Shown piece after piece: positions 41,915-49,677 of a DNA stretch of 64,000 nucleotides (within the stretch, counting starts at the first letter, position 1; the number at the start of each line of letters is the position of its first letter). A program made the position numbers and the translations under genes. This DNA is from Leisingera aquaemixtae (lineage in GTDB: Bacteria; Pseudomonadota; Alphaproteobacteria; Rhodobacterales; Rhodobacteraceae), in assembly GCF_019801145.1 (NCBI RefSeq), contig NZ_JAHVJQ010000002.1, positions 496,001 through 560,000 on the forward strand. The letters are read 5' to 3'. The notes below the pieces were generated by a model. It was not told the origin of the DNA. It saw nothing but the letters and a program-made list of their open reading frames with translations, and made no database searches.

Positions 41915-42565
41915 TTATTCCGGCGCCTTCACTTTGCGCAGGTAAGGGAAGATCGTCTCGAACTCGCCAAATTTCTCTTTGGCTTCCTCGTTGGAAACCG
42001 CAGGCGGAATAATCACGTCCTCGCCCGGAACCCAGTTCGCGGGGGTGGCAACGCCCTTGGCGGTCATCTGCAGCCCGTCCAGTGCCCGCAGAATCTCTGC
42101 AAAGTTGCGGCCCACGGTCATCGGATAGGTCATCGACAGTTTCAGCTGCTTGTCCGGGCCGATGATGAAGACCGAGCGCACGGTGGCGCTGTCGGCCGGG
42201 GTGCGGCCGTCGGGCAGATAGGCCTCGGCCGGCAGCATGTCGAACGCTTTGGATACCGTCAGCCCGTCGTCGGCAATGATCGGGAAGCCAGGTGCGGCCT
42301 TGCCGTATTCCTCGATGTCTTTTTTCCACTTGCGGTGATCTTCGGCGCTGTCGACAGAGACGCCGATCACCTTGGTGTTGCGCTTGGCCCATTCGTCGCC
42401 CAGCTGCGCGACGGCCGAGAATTCGGTGGTGCAGACCGGGGTGAAATCCTTGGGATGGGAGAACAGAATCGCCCAGCTGTCGCCGATCCAGTCATGGAAG
42501 GTAATCGTGCCCTGATCCGTTTCCGCGGTAAAATCCGGGACCGTGTCGTTAATGCGCAAACCCAT
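41915..42565 (-). CDS. 1-Cys peroxiredoxin (Prx6-type)
   Basis: A 216-residue peroxiredoxin that reduces hydrogen peroxide and organic hydroperoxides. The peroxidatic cysteine is C45 in HPKDFTPVCTTEFSAV, and the long C-terminal part (TPANWVPGEDVIIPP, FPYLRKVKAPE) marks the Prx6 group, which typically has no resolving cysteine; I see no second cysteine in the listed sequence. AAGGAGATACC precedes the ATG at 42563-42565, excluding a longer frame. It is divergent from an aldehyde dehydrogenase gene. Confidence 0.94.
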   Translation of the reverse strand: MGLRINDTVPDFTAETDQGTITFHDWIGDSWAILFSHPKDFTPVCTTEFSAVAQLGDEWAKRNTKVIGVSVDSAEDHRKWKKDIEEYGKAAPGFPIIADDGLTVSKAFDMLPAEAYLPDGRTPADSATVRSVFIIGPDKQLKLSMTYPMTVGRNFAEILRALDGLQMTAKGVATPANWVPGEDVIIPPAVSNEEAKEKFGEFETIFPYLRKVKAPE

Positions 42566-42727
42566 GGCGGTATCTCCTTGTCGGTTAAGTATTGAGTCGT
42601 TTTGACTGTTATCTAAGTACTCTAACGCAACGAAAAAGCCGACGTGCAAGTAAAGCGCAAAATATCATTGCTTCCCGTGTCGGCAGCCGCCTGCTGCTGC
42701 TGCGGATAGGCATTGACAGTGCCCGCA

Positions 42728-42745
42728 ATAATTTGATCAAATTAT
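42728..42745. promoter_or_regulatory. 18-bp perfect palindrome, candidate operator
   Basis: ATAATTTGATCAAATTAT reads the same on both strands, in an otherwise GC-rich region, 97 bp upstream of the aldehyde dehydrogenase and 162 bp upstream of the peroxiredoxin. It looks like the site of a dimeric repressor such as a MarR- or LacI-type protein; the binding protein is unknown. Confidence 0.6.
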
Positions 42746-42842
42746 GCAGCAAACACCCTTGCCCACTCTGAGGTGCAGTGACAGAGTGGCCGCAAAACCG
42801 GCAAGCCGGTGCCAGACATCCATCTGAATCGGGAGTTCCCAG

Positions 42843-44282
42843 ATGATCGAGAAACGCGACTTTTATATCAACGGCCATTGGGTCGCCCCCTCTGCAGCCA
42901 ACGATTTCGAGGTGATCAATCCTTCGACTGAAGAACCCTGCGCAGTGATCTCGCTGGGATCCGAGGCCGACACCAACGCTGCCGTGGCCGCGGCCAAGGC
43001 GGCGCTGCCGGGCTGGATGGCGACCCCGGTGGAGGAGCGCATCGCGCTGGTGGAGAAACTGATCGACGTCTACGAAGCCCGCGCCGAAGACCTCGCCCAG
43101 GCGATGTCGCTGGAAATGGGCGCGCCCATCGACATGTCGCGCACCTCGCAGGTGGGTGCAGGCAGCTGGCACCTGCGCAACTTCATCACCGCGGCCAAGG
43201 AGTTTCCGTTTGACGCGCCGCTGAACGACCGCAGCCCCAACGACCGCATCATTCATGAGGCAGTGGGCGTTTGCGCTCTGATCACGCCTTGGAACTGGCC
43301 GATGAACCAGGTGACGCTCAAGGTTGGCGCTGCGGCAGTGGCCGGCTGCACCATGGTGCTGAAGCCGTCGGAGCAGAGCCCGCTCAATGCGATGATCTTT
43401 GCCGAGCTTATGGACGAGGCCGGCTTCCCGGCGGGTGTGTTCAATCTGGTGAATGGCGACGGCGCGGGCGTTGGCTCGCAGCTGACCACCCACCCGGATG
43501 TGGACATGATCTCCTTCACCGGCTCCACCCGCGCGGGCATCGCGATCACCCAGGCAGCGGCGCCGACCCTCAAGAAGGTGGATCTGGAGCTGGGCGGCAA
43601 AGGTGCCAACGTGATCTTTGACGACGCCGACGAGAAGGCTGTGAAGCGCGGCGTGCTGCACATGATGCAGAACACCGGCCAGAGCTGCAACGCGCCCAGC
43701 CGCATGCTGGTGCAGAACAGCATCTATGATCGCGTGGTTGCTGAGGCCGCGGAAGTGGCCGCCAAGGTCGAGGTCGGCCCGGCAGATCAGCAGGGCCGCC
43801 ATATAGGCCCGGTCGTGAATGAGATGCAGTGGAACAAGATCCAGGACCTGATCCAGAAGGGTATCGACGAAGGCGCCAAGCTGGTGGCCGGCGGCACCGG
43901 CCGTCCGGATGGCCTGAACAAGGGCTATTATGTGAAGCCCACCGTCTTTGCCGATGTGAACAACCAGATGACCATCGCGCGCGAGGAAATCTTTGGTCCG
44001 GTGCTGTCGATAATTCCTTTCGAGACAGAGGAAGAAGCGATCGAGATCGCCAATGACACGCCCTACGGGCTCACCAACTATGTGCAGACCCAGGACGGCG
44101 CCCGCGCCAATCGTATGGCCCGTGCGCTGCGGTCCGGCATGGTGGAGATGAACGGTAAGTCCCGCTCGGCAGGCTCGCCCTTTGGCGGCATGAAACAGTC
44201 CGGCAAGGGCCGTGAAGGCGGCAAATGGGGTATCGAGGACTTCCTGGAAGTAAAAGCCGTCGGTGGCTGGGCTGCCGAGTAA
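42843..44282 (+). CDS. aldehyde dehydrogenase (NAD(P)+)
   Basis: A 479-residue ALDH-superfamily enzyme oxidising an aldehyde to an acid. Present are the cofactor/substrate block ALITPWNWPMNQVTLK, the general-base glutamate in LELGGKGANVIFDD and the nucleophilic cysteine in NTGQSCNAPSRM. GAATCGGGAGTTCCC precedes the ATG. Substrate is not evident; it stands alone, divergent from a peroxiredoxin, and the AT-rich palindrome upstream suggests induction by a specific compound. Confidence 0.93.
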   Translation: MIEKRDFYINGHWVAPSAANDFEVINPSTEEPCAVISLGSEADTNAAVAAAKAALPGWMATPVEERIALVEKLIDVYEARAEDLAQAMSLEMGAPIDMSRTSQVGAGSWHLRNFITAAKEFPFDAPLNDRSPNDRIIHEAVGVCALITPWNWPMNQVTLKVGAAAVAGCTMVLKPSEQSPLNAMIFAELMDEAGFPAGVFNLVNGDGAGVGSQLTTHPDVDMISFTGSTRAGIAITQAAAPTLKKVDLELGGKGANVIFDDADEKAVKRGVLHMMQNTGQSCNAPSRMLVQNSIYDRVVAEAAEVAAKVEVGPADQQGRHIGPVVNEMQWNKIQDLIQKGIDEGAKLVAGGTGRPDGLNKGYYVKPTVFADVNNQMTIAREEIFGPVLSIIPFETEEEAIEIANDTPYGLTNYVQTQDGARANRMARALRSGMVEMNGKSRSAGSPFGGMKQSGKGREGGKWGIEDFLEVKAVGGWAAE

Positions 44283-44307
44283 GCCCGCTGCTTTCGCAGT
44301 GATGGAG

Positions 44308-44335
44308 AGCCGCCTTTCGGGGCGGCTTTCTTATT
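44308..44335 (+). terminator. terminator after aldehyde dehydrogenase
   Basis: AGCCGCC (44308-44314) pairs with GGCGGCT (44321-44327) around TTTCGG, followed by TTCTTATTT. Confidence 0.75.
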
Positions 44336-44390
44336 TGTGCGGAAAGGGCCGGTGGTGCTCCGGCGCCTGCAAGGCGAAACCTGGAGTAGG

Positions 44391-44684
44391 TTAATAATAG
44401 GCTCTAAGCAGGAAAATGGCAGCGATGCCGGCCGCCATTGTCAGCGGCAGGCTGCGAGAAAGCATCGCCACCACCAGCGCGGTTGCGCCTGCAGCCCATT
44501 CCTGCGGCCCGCCCTGCATCAGCAGATAGGTGACAAGCGACAGGATCAGGCAGCCCGGCAGCGCCTGCAGCCCGCGCGCCCAAGGGCCGTGGTCCGGGAG
44601 ACGCCGGCCCAGCAGGTAGCCCGAGAGGCGCACGGTGAATGTGGCAGCGGCAAGGCCAAGGATCAGGGGCCAGGTTTCAGTCAT
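44391..44684 (-). CDS. azlD: AzlD family branched-chain amino acid exporter subunit
   Basis: A 97-residue membrane protein with about four hydrophobic stretches (WPLILGLAAATFTVRLSGYL; LPGCLILSLVTYLLMQ; GATALVVAMLSRSLPLTMAA). AzlD is the small subunit of the AzlCD exporter, linked in Bacillus to export of branched-chain amino acids. It overlaps azlC by 8 bp, so the two are coupled. The start ATG is at 44682-44684. Confidence 0.9.
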   Translation of the reverse strand: MTETWPLILGLAAATFTVRLSGYLLGRRLPDHGPWARGLQALPGCLILSLVTYLLMQGGPQEWAAGATALVVAMLSRSLPLTMAAGIAAIFLLRAYY

Positions 44685-45390
44685 TGTTCAGCACTCCTGC
44701 AATTGCAGCGCCGCCCAGCCCCCCTAGGATCAGCGTCCAGGTCGGATCAAGCGGGGTGAGCAGTCCGGCCAGCAGAACGATGGCAACGGATCCGCCCCAT
44801 GGCAGCAGCATGGCGCTGCCGCTCCACAGGGAGCGCAGGATGGCGATGAAGGCGGCAGTGAAGGCAAAGTCCATGCCCAAGGCGCGCGGCTCCGGCACTG
44901 CCGTGGCGAAACTCGCCCCCGCCACCGTGGCCAGCACCCAGACAGCCACCAAGCCCAATCCGCCGCCGACCAGGTACCAGTAGCCAACGCTATTGCCGCG
45001 GGCGCGCTTGGCGTGCATCAGCGCCCAGTTCTCATCCGTAGCCAGGTGCACGCCCAAGAGGATCTGCCACCATGGCCGCCCGGCAAGCTCATCCCGCAGC
45101 GAGGCGCTGATCAGCAACAGCCGCAGGTTCAGCGCGAGGCCAGCCAGCAACGCCGCACCGGCGCTCGCCCCAGCCACCAGCCGCTCCACCGCGATGATCT
45201 GAGACGAACCGGCAAAGACGATGGTCCCCATCACCCCGGTCTGCAGCCCGCTCATCTGTGCCTGCGCGGCCAGCAGGCCAAAGGCGAGCCCGTAGACTGC
45301 GACGCCGACCGCAAGCGGAAGAATGTCCTGCAGGCCGGCCATCAGCTGGCTGCGGGCACCTGGATGGGCGGTGATCTCCTGAATGGCCAT
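44677..45390 (-). CDS. azlC: AzlC family branched-chain amino acid exporter subunit
   Basis: A 237-residue polytopic permease. The signature QDILPLAVGVAVYGLAFGLL and GTIVFAGSSQIIAVERL, and NLRLLLISASLRDELAG, are typical AzlC. The ATG at 45388-45390 has GAGGAG six bases upstream; a longer frame would run through the intergenic operator region. It is divergent from an XRE-cupin regulator gene, and paired GTTCG/CGAAC inverted repeats lie between them. Confidence 0.92.
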   Translation of the reverse strand: MAIQEITAHPGARSQLMAGLQDILPLAVGVAVYGLAFGLLAAQAQMSGLQTGVMGTIVFAGSSQIIAVERLVAGASAGAALLAGLALNLRLLLISASLRDELAGRPWWQILLGVHLATDENWALMHAKRARGNSVGYWYLVGGGLGLVAVWVLATVAGASFATAVPEPRALGMDFAFTAAFIAILRSLWSGSAMLLPWGGSVAIVLLAGLLTPLDPTWTLILGGLGGAAIAGVLNND

Positions 45391-45419
45391 TGCACGGCTC
45401 CTCTGGAAACTGGCTGAGT

Positions 45420-45436
45420 GTTCGTCTAGTCCGAAC
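45420..45436. promoter_or_regulatory. inverted repeat site 1 between azlC and its regulator
   Basis: GTTCGTCTAGTCCGAAC is an inverted repeat (GTTCG...CGAAC) 30 bp upstream of azlC. A near copy occurs at 45466-45481, so both are candidate operators for the adjacent XRE-cupin protein. Confidence 0.6.
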
Positions 45437-45451
45437 GTGTGGTTTCTATAT

Positions 45452-45481
45452 CGAACGACTTTACCGTTCGTCAAGTCGAAC
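45452..45481. promoter_or_regulatory. inverted repeat site 2 plus half-site
   Basis: GTTCGTCAAGTCGAAC (45466-45481) repeats site 1 with one base fewer in the spacer, and a further CGAACG (45452-45457) faces CGTTCG (45465-45470), giving an overlapping second inverted repeat. Site 2 abuts the regulator's possible start codons, suggesting autoregulation. Confidence 0.6.
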
Positions 45482-45495
45482 AAATGGGTGAAATA

Positions 45496-46050
45496 ATGAA
45501 CGCTACAGCGCCGCACCAGATGATCGCCGCGGCCATCCAGCGCGAACGCAGCCGGGCGGGCATATCGCTTTCGGCCCTTGCTGCGCGGGCGGGGATAGCC
45601 AAATCAACGCTTTCACAGCTGGAGGCCGGCAATGGCAACCCCAGTGTCGAGACCCTTTGGGCGTTGGCCGCCGCATTGGACGTTCCGCTGAGCCTGCTGT
45701 TTGAAACCGAGGCGCCTGCCACCCGGCTGATCCGTGCGGATGAAGGCGAGGTGCTGGAATCCGAACAGTCGGATTTCGCTGCCGTGCTGCTGTCGCGCTG
45801 TCCGCCGAACGTGCGCCGCGATGTCTACCGGGTAGTGATGCAGCCGGGGCAAATCCGCCGCGCCCAGCCGCATCCGCGCGGCACGGTGGAACATATGCTG
45901 GTCTGTTCCGGTCAGATGCGGGCCGGGCCGGAGGGGCAGGAGGAGACCTTGAAGCCCGGCGATTACTACACCTATCCCGGCGACCGCCCGCACAGCTACG
46001 AGGCGCTGCAGGCGGAGACGCTGTTCATGATGGTGATGGAGGCACCGTAA
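45496..46050 (+). CDS. XRE-family regulator with cupin domain (probable azlCD regulator)
   Basis: A 184-residue protein: XRE helix-turn-helix (about 8-62; ERSRAGISLSALAARAGIAK, STLSQLEAGNGNPSVETLWA) and a cupin-2 domain (about 95-180; HPRGTVEHMLVCSGQMRAGP, LKPGDYYTYPGDRPHSYEAL). XRE-cupin proteins often sit divergently from azlCD and control it. The ATG at 45496 (MNATAPHQM) has GGGTGA just upstream; ATG 45484 (MGEIMNAT) is an alternative that would overlap operator site 2 less comfortably. Confidence 0.87.
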   Translation: MNATAPHQMIAAAIQRERSRAGISLSALAARAGIAKSTLSQLEAGNGNPSVETLWALAAALDVPLSLLFETEAPATRLIRADEGEVLESEQSDFAAVLLSRCPPNVRRDVYRVVMQPGQIRRAQPHPRGTVEHMLVCSGQMRAGPEGQEETLKPGDYYTYPGDRPHSYEALQAETLFMMVMEAP

Positions 46051-46062
46051 GCTCCGCAGGCT

Positions 46063-46716
46063 TCAGAAATCCGGCTTGACCCGGAACTTCAAAGCCTCAC
46101 CGCTGTCCGGGTGCTTGATCCGCAATTCCTCCGAGTGCAGCATCAGGCGCGGATGTTCCAGTGCGGCGCCAGTGGCATAGAGCGGATCGCCCAGGATCGG
46201 GTGGCCCAGCGACAGCATATGCACCCGCAGCTGATGCGAACGCCCGGTCTTGGGGGTCAGCCGCACCCGTGTGGCACCGTCCTCATACTTCATCACCCGC
46301 CAGTCGGTGACGGCAGGCTTGCCGGTCTCGTGGCATACCATTTGTTTGGGCCGGTTCGGCCAGTCGACGATCAGCGGCAGGTCCACGGTGCCGCTGCGCG
46401 GCTCCAGCCTGCCTGCAATCCGCGCTACATAGGCTTTCTTCGCGGTGCGTTTTTCAAACTGCATCGACAGGTGCCGCTGCGCATGCGGGGTGAGACCAAA
46501 CACCATCACGCCGGAGGTGTCGCGGTCCAGCCGGTGCACCAGCAGGGCCTCGGGGAAGGCAGCCTGGATGCGGCTGATCAGGCAATCGGCCAGATGCTCC
46601 CCGCGGCCTGGAACCGACAACAGGCCGGCAGGCTTGTTCACCGCCAAAAGTTCGGCGTCGTGGTGCAGGATTTTCAGCGGGTCCTGCGGAGGAGTGTATT
46701 CGCTTGAAACGGCCAT
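46063..46716 (-). CDS. RluA-family pseudouridine synthase
   Basis: A 217-residue RNA pseudouridine synthase without an S4 domain, like RluA/YciL-type short forms. The catalytic aspartate is in LVHRLDRDTSGVMVFG, and the other family blocks LLAVNKPAGLLSVPG, KKAYVARIAGRLEP and PKTGRSHQLRVHMLSLGHPI are present. The exact rRNA/tRNA target cannot be assigned. It is divergent from truB, another pseudouridine synthase, with 137 bp between. Confidence 0.9.
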   Translation of the reverse strand: MAVSSEYTPPQDPLKILHHDAELLAVNKPAGLLSVPGRGEHLADCLISRIQAAFPEALLVHRLDRDTSGVMVFGLTPHAQRHLSMQFEKRTAKKAYVARIAGRLEPRSGTVDLPLIVDWPNRPKQMVCHETGKPAVTDWRVMKYEDGATRVRLTPKTGRSHQLRVHMLSLGHPILGDPLYATGAALEHPRLMLHSEELRIKHPDSGEALKFRVKPDF

Positions 46717-46853
46717 GGCGGCTTGCCTACTGCGTGATCACGGCAAGGGCAAGCTGCGCAGCGCCGCTTTCCCGCCGCCAGCACCTTTGCTAAATTGACA
46801 CTGTCCCGGCGATCCGGTAACCGGCGCGCCTCACATACACATGGGGACGATGC

Positions 46854-47771
46854 ATGGCACGCAAACGCAAAGGGCGCGATATTTCCGGCTGGCTGGTGGT
46901 GGACAAGCCCGCGGGCCTGACCTCGACGGCGGTCGTGAACAAGGTGCGCTGGGCGCTGGATGCCAAGAAGGCTGGCCATGCGGGCACCCTGGACCCCGAA
47001 GCAACCGGCGTTCTGGCGGTGGCGCTGGGCGAAGCGACCAAGACCGTTCCCTATATCACCGACGCGCTCAAAGCCTATACCTTCACCGTGCGGCTGGGTC
47101 AGGCGACCAACACGGATGATGCCGAGGGCGAGGTGATTGCCGAAAGCACCGAACGTCCGACGGATGAACAGATCAAGGAGGCGCTGATGCCCTTCCTGGG
47201 CGAGATCATGCAGGTGCCGCCAAAGTTCTCTGCTGTGAAAATCGACGGCCAGCGTGCCTACAAGCTGGCCCGCGACGGAGAAGACGTCGAAATCGAAGCC
47301 CGTCCGCTGAGGGTGGAAGAGCTGGTCATGCTGGACCGCCCGGACCAAGACCATGTGGTGCTGGAGATGACTTGCGGCAAGGGCGGCTACGTGCGGTCGA
47401 TCGCCCGCGACCTGGGGGCGGCGCTGGGCTGCCACGGCCATGTGAAGGAACTGCGCCGCATCTGGTCCGGCCCGTTTGATGCAGCCGAAGACGGGATATC
47501 GCTGGAGGAAATCGACCGCCTGGCCCGCACCCCGGAGCTGGACGCATTCCTGCGCCCGCTGGAGGAAGGCCTTGCAGATCTGCCGGAGGTCAAGTGCACC
47601 CCCGAGGGCGCCGTCCGGCTGCGCAATGGCAACCCGGGCATGGTGCTGCCCAATGACGACGTGGAATACGGGGATGAGGCCTGGGCCTCGCATGATGGGC
47701 AGGCAGTGGCCGTTGGCGTATACAAATCCGGCACCCTTCATCCCAGCAGGGTATTTGTGCAGCCGGAGTGA
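46854..47771 (+). CDS. truB: tRNA pseudouridine-55 synthase
   Basis: TruB makes pseudouridine 55 in the T-loop of tRNAs. The 305-residue protein has [20 protein letters not shown] and the catalytic aspartate D47 in [20 protein letters not shown], plus [19 protein letters not shown] and [21 protein letters not shown] lies upstream of the ATG at 46854. In related bacteria truB is commonly close to rpsO; here three RTX genes and a DUF1643 gene intervene. Confidence 0.96.
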   Translation: MARKRKGRDISGWLVVDKPAGLTSTAVVNKVRWALDAKKAGHAGTLDPEATGVLAVALGEATKTVPYITDALKAYTFTVRLGQATNTDDAEGEVIAESTERPTDEQIKEALMPFLGEIMQVPPKFSAVKIDGQRAYKLARDGEDVEIEARPLRVEELVMLDRPDQDHVVLEMTCGKGGYVRSIARDLGAALGCHGHVKELRRIWSGPFDAAEDGISLEEIDRLARTPELDAFLRPLEEGLADLPEVKCTPEGAVRLRNGNPGMVLPNDDVEYGDEAWASHDGQAVAVGVYKSGTLHPSRVFVQPE

Positions 47772-47804
47772 TCCGGCTGCCAGCAGTACCTTGGGGCCGA
47801 TTCT

Positions 47805-49493
47805 TTAGCCCCGGTAGTTGTGGAAGACGCTCAACTGAATGTGCAGGCCGTTCCGGTTGACCTCGTTGCCTTCCAGATCGTACCAGGTTTCCTCTCCGGT
47901 TTCCGAAGTATGGAGGAAGCCGGCGCTCAGGCCCGTCTGGCCTTGCAGGTTCAGCACCTCGTGACCGTCTACCAGAACGCTTGATCCGCCATCCGCTGTT
48001 TCACTCAGTGTGACCCGGCCGCGCAGGTCGTAGCTGGGGCCATGCGCCACACTGTCCTCTGGCAGAACCGCGCCGCCGGCAATCGAAACCTGCACGCTTT
48101 CCGCGGCAGGGTCAAAATCAGTGATGACCGTGCCGCCCAGCGTGCTGTCAGGGTTCACGTAGGCCCAGAAGCTGTCTGCCCCCTCGCCCCCTGTCACCAG
48201 GTCGCCGCCGGAGGCATAAATCCGGTCCTCCCCTGTTCCGCCATCCAGAGTATCCCGATTTTGGTCGATATACTCGAAGACAGAGGCGCTGTGGTTGGAG
48301 TGATAGCTGTTGTCGTTGCCGTGGATGGTGTCGCTCCCGGCGCCGCCGTGGATACTCTGTGCCCCATCGCCGCCAACCAGAATGTCGTTTCCATCGCCGC
48401 CGTTCAGGGTGCTGTCGCCTTCGGCCCAGGCCGAAACCAGGGCAGCGCCGCCTTCCAGAACCCCGCCGTCGCCATCAAAATACGCGTACAGCCGTTCAAC
48501 CCCGTCTGCAGCCACCACGGTGTCGCCGTCCCCGGCCTCAACAAGCACTGTTGCTGCATTGTCCAGCTGAACCAGGTCGCCTTCGCCGTCACCTGTGGTG
48601 CCGATGAAAACGGAGGCTTCCGCATCTGAAACCCGGATCGTGTCCGTGCCTTCACCGCCAAACAGATTGTGATGCAGGACTTCGGATCCGTGCAGCCAGC
48701 CCTGATCCCGGATCTCATAGAGGGCAGAGCCGGAGCTAACACTTGCCTCGGGCAGGGCGGTTTCGCCATCGCCCGTGACCGTGATCACATCACCCCCTGC
48801 GCCGCCGTCAATCAGCGAGGCATCAGATGAGACGGAAATGGCGTTGTCTCCGCTGCCTGCGATCACCATCCTGTAAAGGTCCCCGGCTGCCGGTTCGGCG
48901 ATAGTGATTTCACTGTCTTCCAACGTCACGGCGTCAAAGGAAACCTCTTCATACTCCCAGCCCTGCACAGGCAGTTGCCCTTCGAAGATGACCGAGCCCT
49001 CCGGCAGCTCCGTCACGCCGGGGAGGGAAAGAACCAGTTCTCCATCACGGGAATAGATCCCCAGGCCTTCTTCGTCCGGCAAGGGGGCAACCTGCATCCC
49101 GGTGCCGAAGTCCTCAAGAACCAGCTGGTCTTCTGACGGGTTGAAATCGGTCAGCCTGATCAGGTTCTCGCCAGCATTGGAGAAATGAGCTCCGTCCACG
49201 GAAAACCGGTCTGCGCCCTCGCCGCCGGTTCCGGTGTTGCCCTGCTGCAGGTGCAGCTGATCATCGCCGTCCCCGCCTAGAAGCACGTCAGTGTCGCCGC
49301 GGTTGCCGGTCAGGGTGTCATTGCCGCTGCCGCCAATAAGGGTGTCATCAAAGTTGACTTCACCTGTCAGCTCACGCGGGTCGTCCAGTTCTGCTGGTTC
49401 TGCCGGTTCGTCCGCTTCGAAGCTGTCATCACCGCCCATTGCCATTGCGGCAGAACCGATTGTTGCAAGCGAGAGTAAGAAAAGAAGTTCCAT
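47805..49493 (-). CDS. RTX (hemolysin-type calcium-binding repeat) protein 1
   Basis: A 562-residue acidic protein. It begins with a short hydrophobic segment lacking basic residues (MELLFLLSLATIGSAAMAMG), then an acidic Glu/Asp/Pro linker, then RTX nonapeptide-type repeats in two main groups (about 50-85: IGGSGNDTLTGNRGDTDVLL; about 365-440: LNGGDGNDILVGGDGAQSIH). Each group ends in a module GADxF...DFxPxEDQL, like serralysin C-terminal sequence. The tail contains ETWYDLEGNEVNRNG, related to the tail of RTX protein 2. RTX repeats bind calcium. Function unknown; a surface or secreted structural, adhesin or enzyme-carrier role is possible. It converges on truB and is the downstream member of a minus-strand RTX pair. 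Confidence 0.85.
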   Translation of the reverse strand: MELLFLLSLATIGSAAMAMGGDDSFEADEPAEPAELDDPRELTGEVNFDDTLIGGSGNDTLTGNRGDTDVLLGGDGDDQLHLQQGNTGTGGEGADRFSVDGAHFSNAGENLIRLTDFNPSEDQLVLEDFGTGMQVAPLPDEEGLGIYSRDGELVLSLPGVTELPEGSVIFEGQLPVQGWEYEEVSFDAVTLEDSEITIAEPAAGDLYRMVIAGSGDNAISVSSDASLIDGGAGGDVITVTGDGETALPEASVSSGSALYEIRDQGWLHGSEVLHHNLFGGEGTDTIRVSDAEASVFIGTTGDGEGDLVQLDNAATVLVEAGDGDTVVAADGVERLYAYFDGDGGVLEGGAALVSAWAEGDSTLNGGDGNDILVGGDGAQSIHGGAGSDTIHGNDNSYHSNHSASVFEYIDQNRDTLDGGTGEDRIYASGGDLVTGGEGADSFWAYVNPDSTLGGTVITDFDPAAESVQVSIAGGAVLPEDSVAHGPSYDLRGRVTLSETADGGSSVLVDGHEVLNLQGQTGLSAGFLHTSETGEETWYDLEGNEVNRNGLHIQLSVFHNYRG

Positions 49494-49677
49494 GGGAATC
49501 TCTTTAGGAGATCAATATCAAGGACAATGTTCAGGTATGAAGTGACTCCACCCTAGGGTGTGAAAAGTGCCTTTGCAATCAGCTGCTAACTTGATCCCGC
49601 CTACCCAAACCGGAACCGCGCTGCTTTGGCGGCAGCTCTCGCAAGAGCCGGCAGTCAGGCGGCTGTTCGCCTTTTCC
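49494..49677. promoter_or_regulatory. spacer between the two minus-strand RTX genes
   Basis: A 184-bp gene-free stretch. It has AGGAG at 49506-49510 on the plus text (its complement is CTCCT, so not the ribosome site), and a 12-bp perfect palindrome CACCCTAGGGTG at 49549-49560, 56 bp upstream of RTX gene 1. The palindrome may be an operator. Confidence 0.4.
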
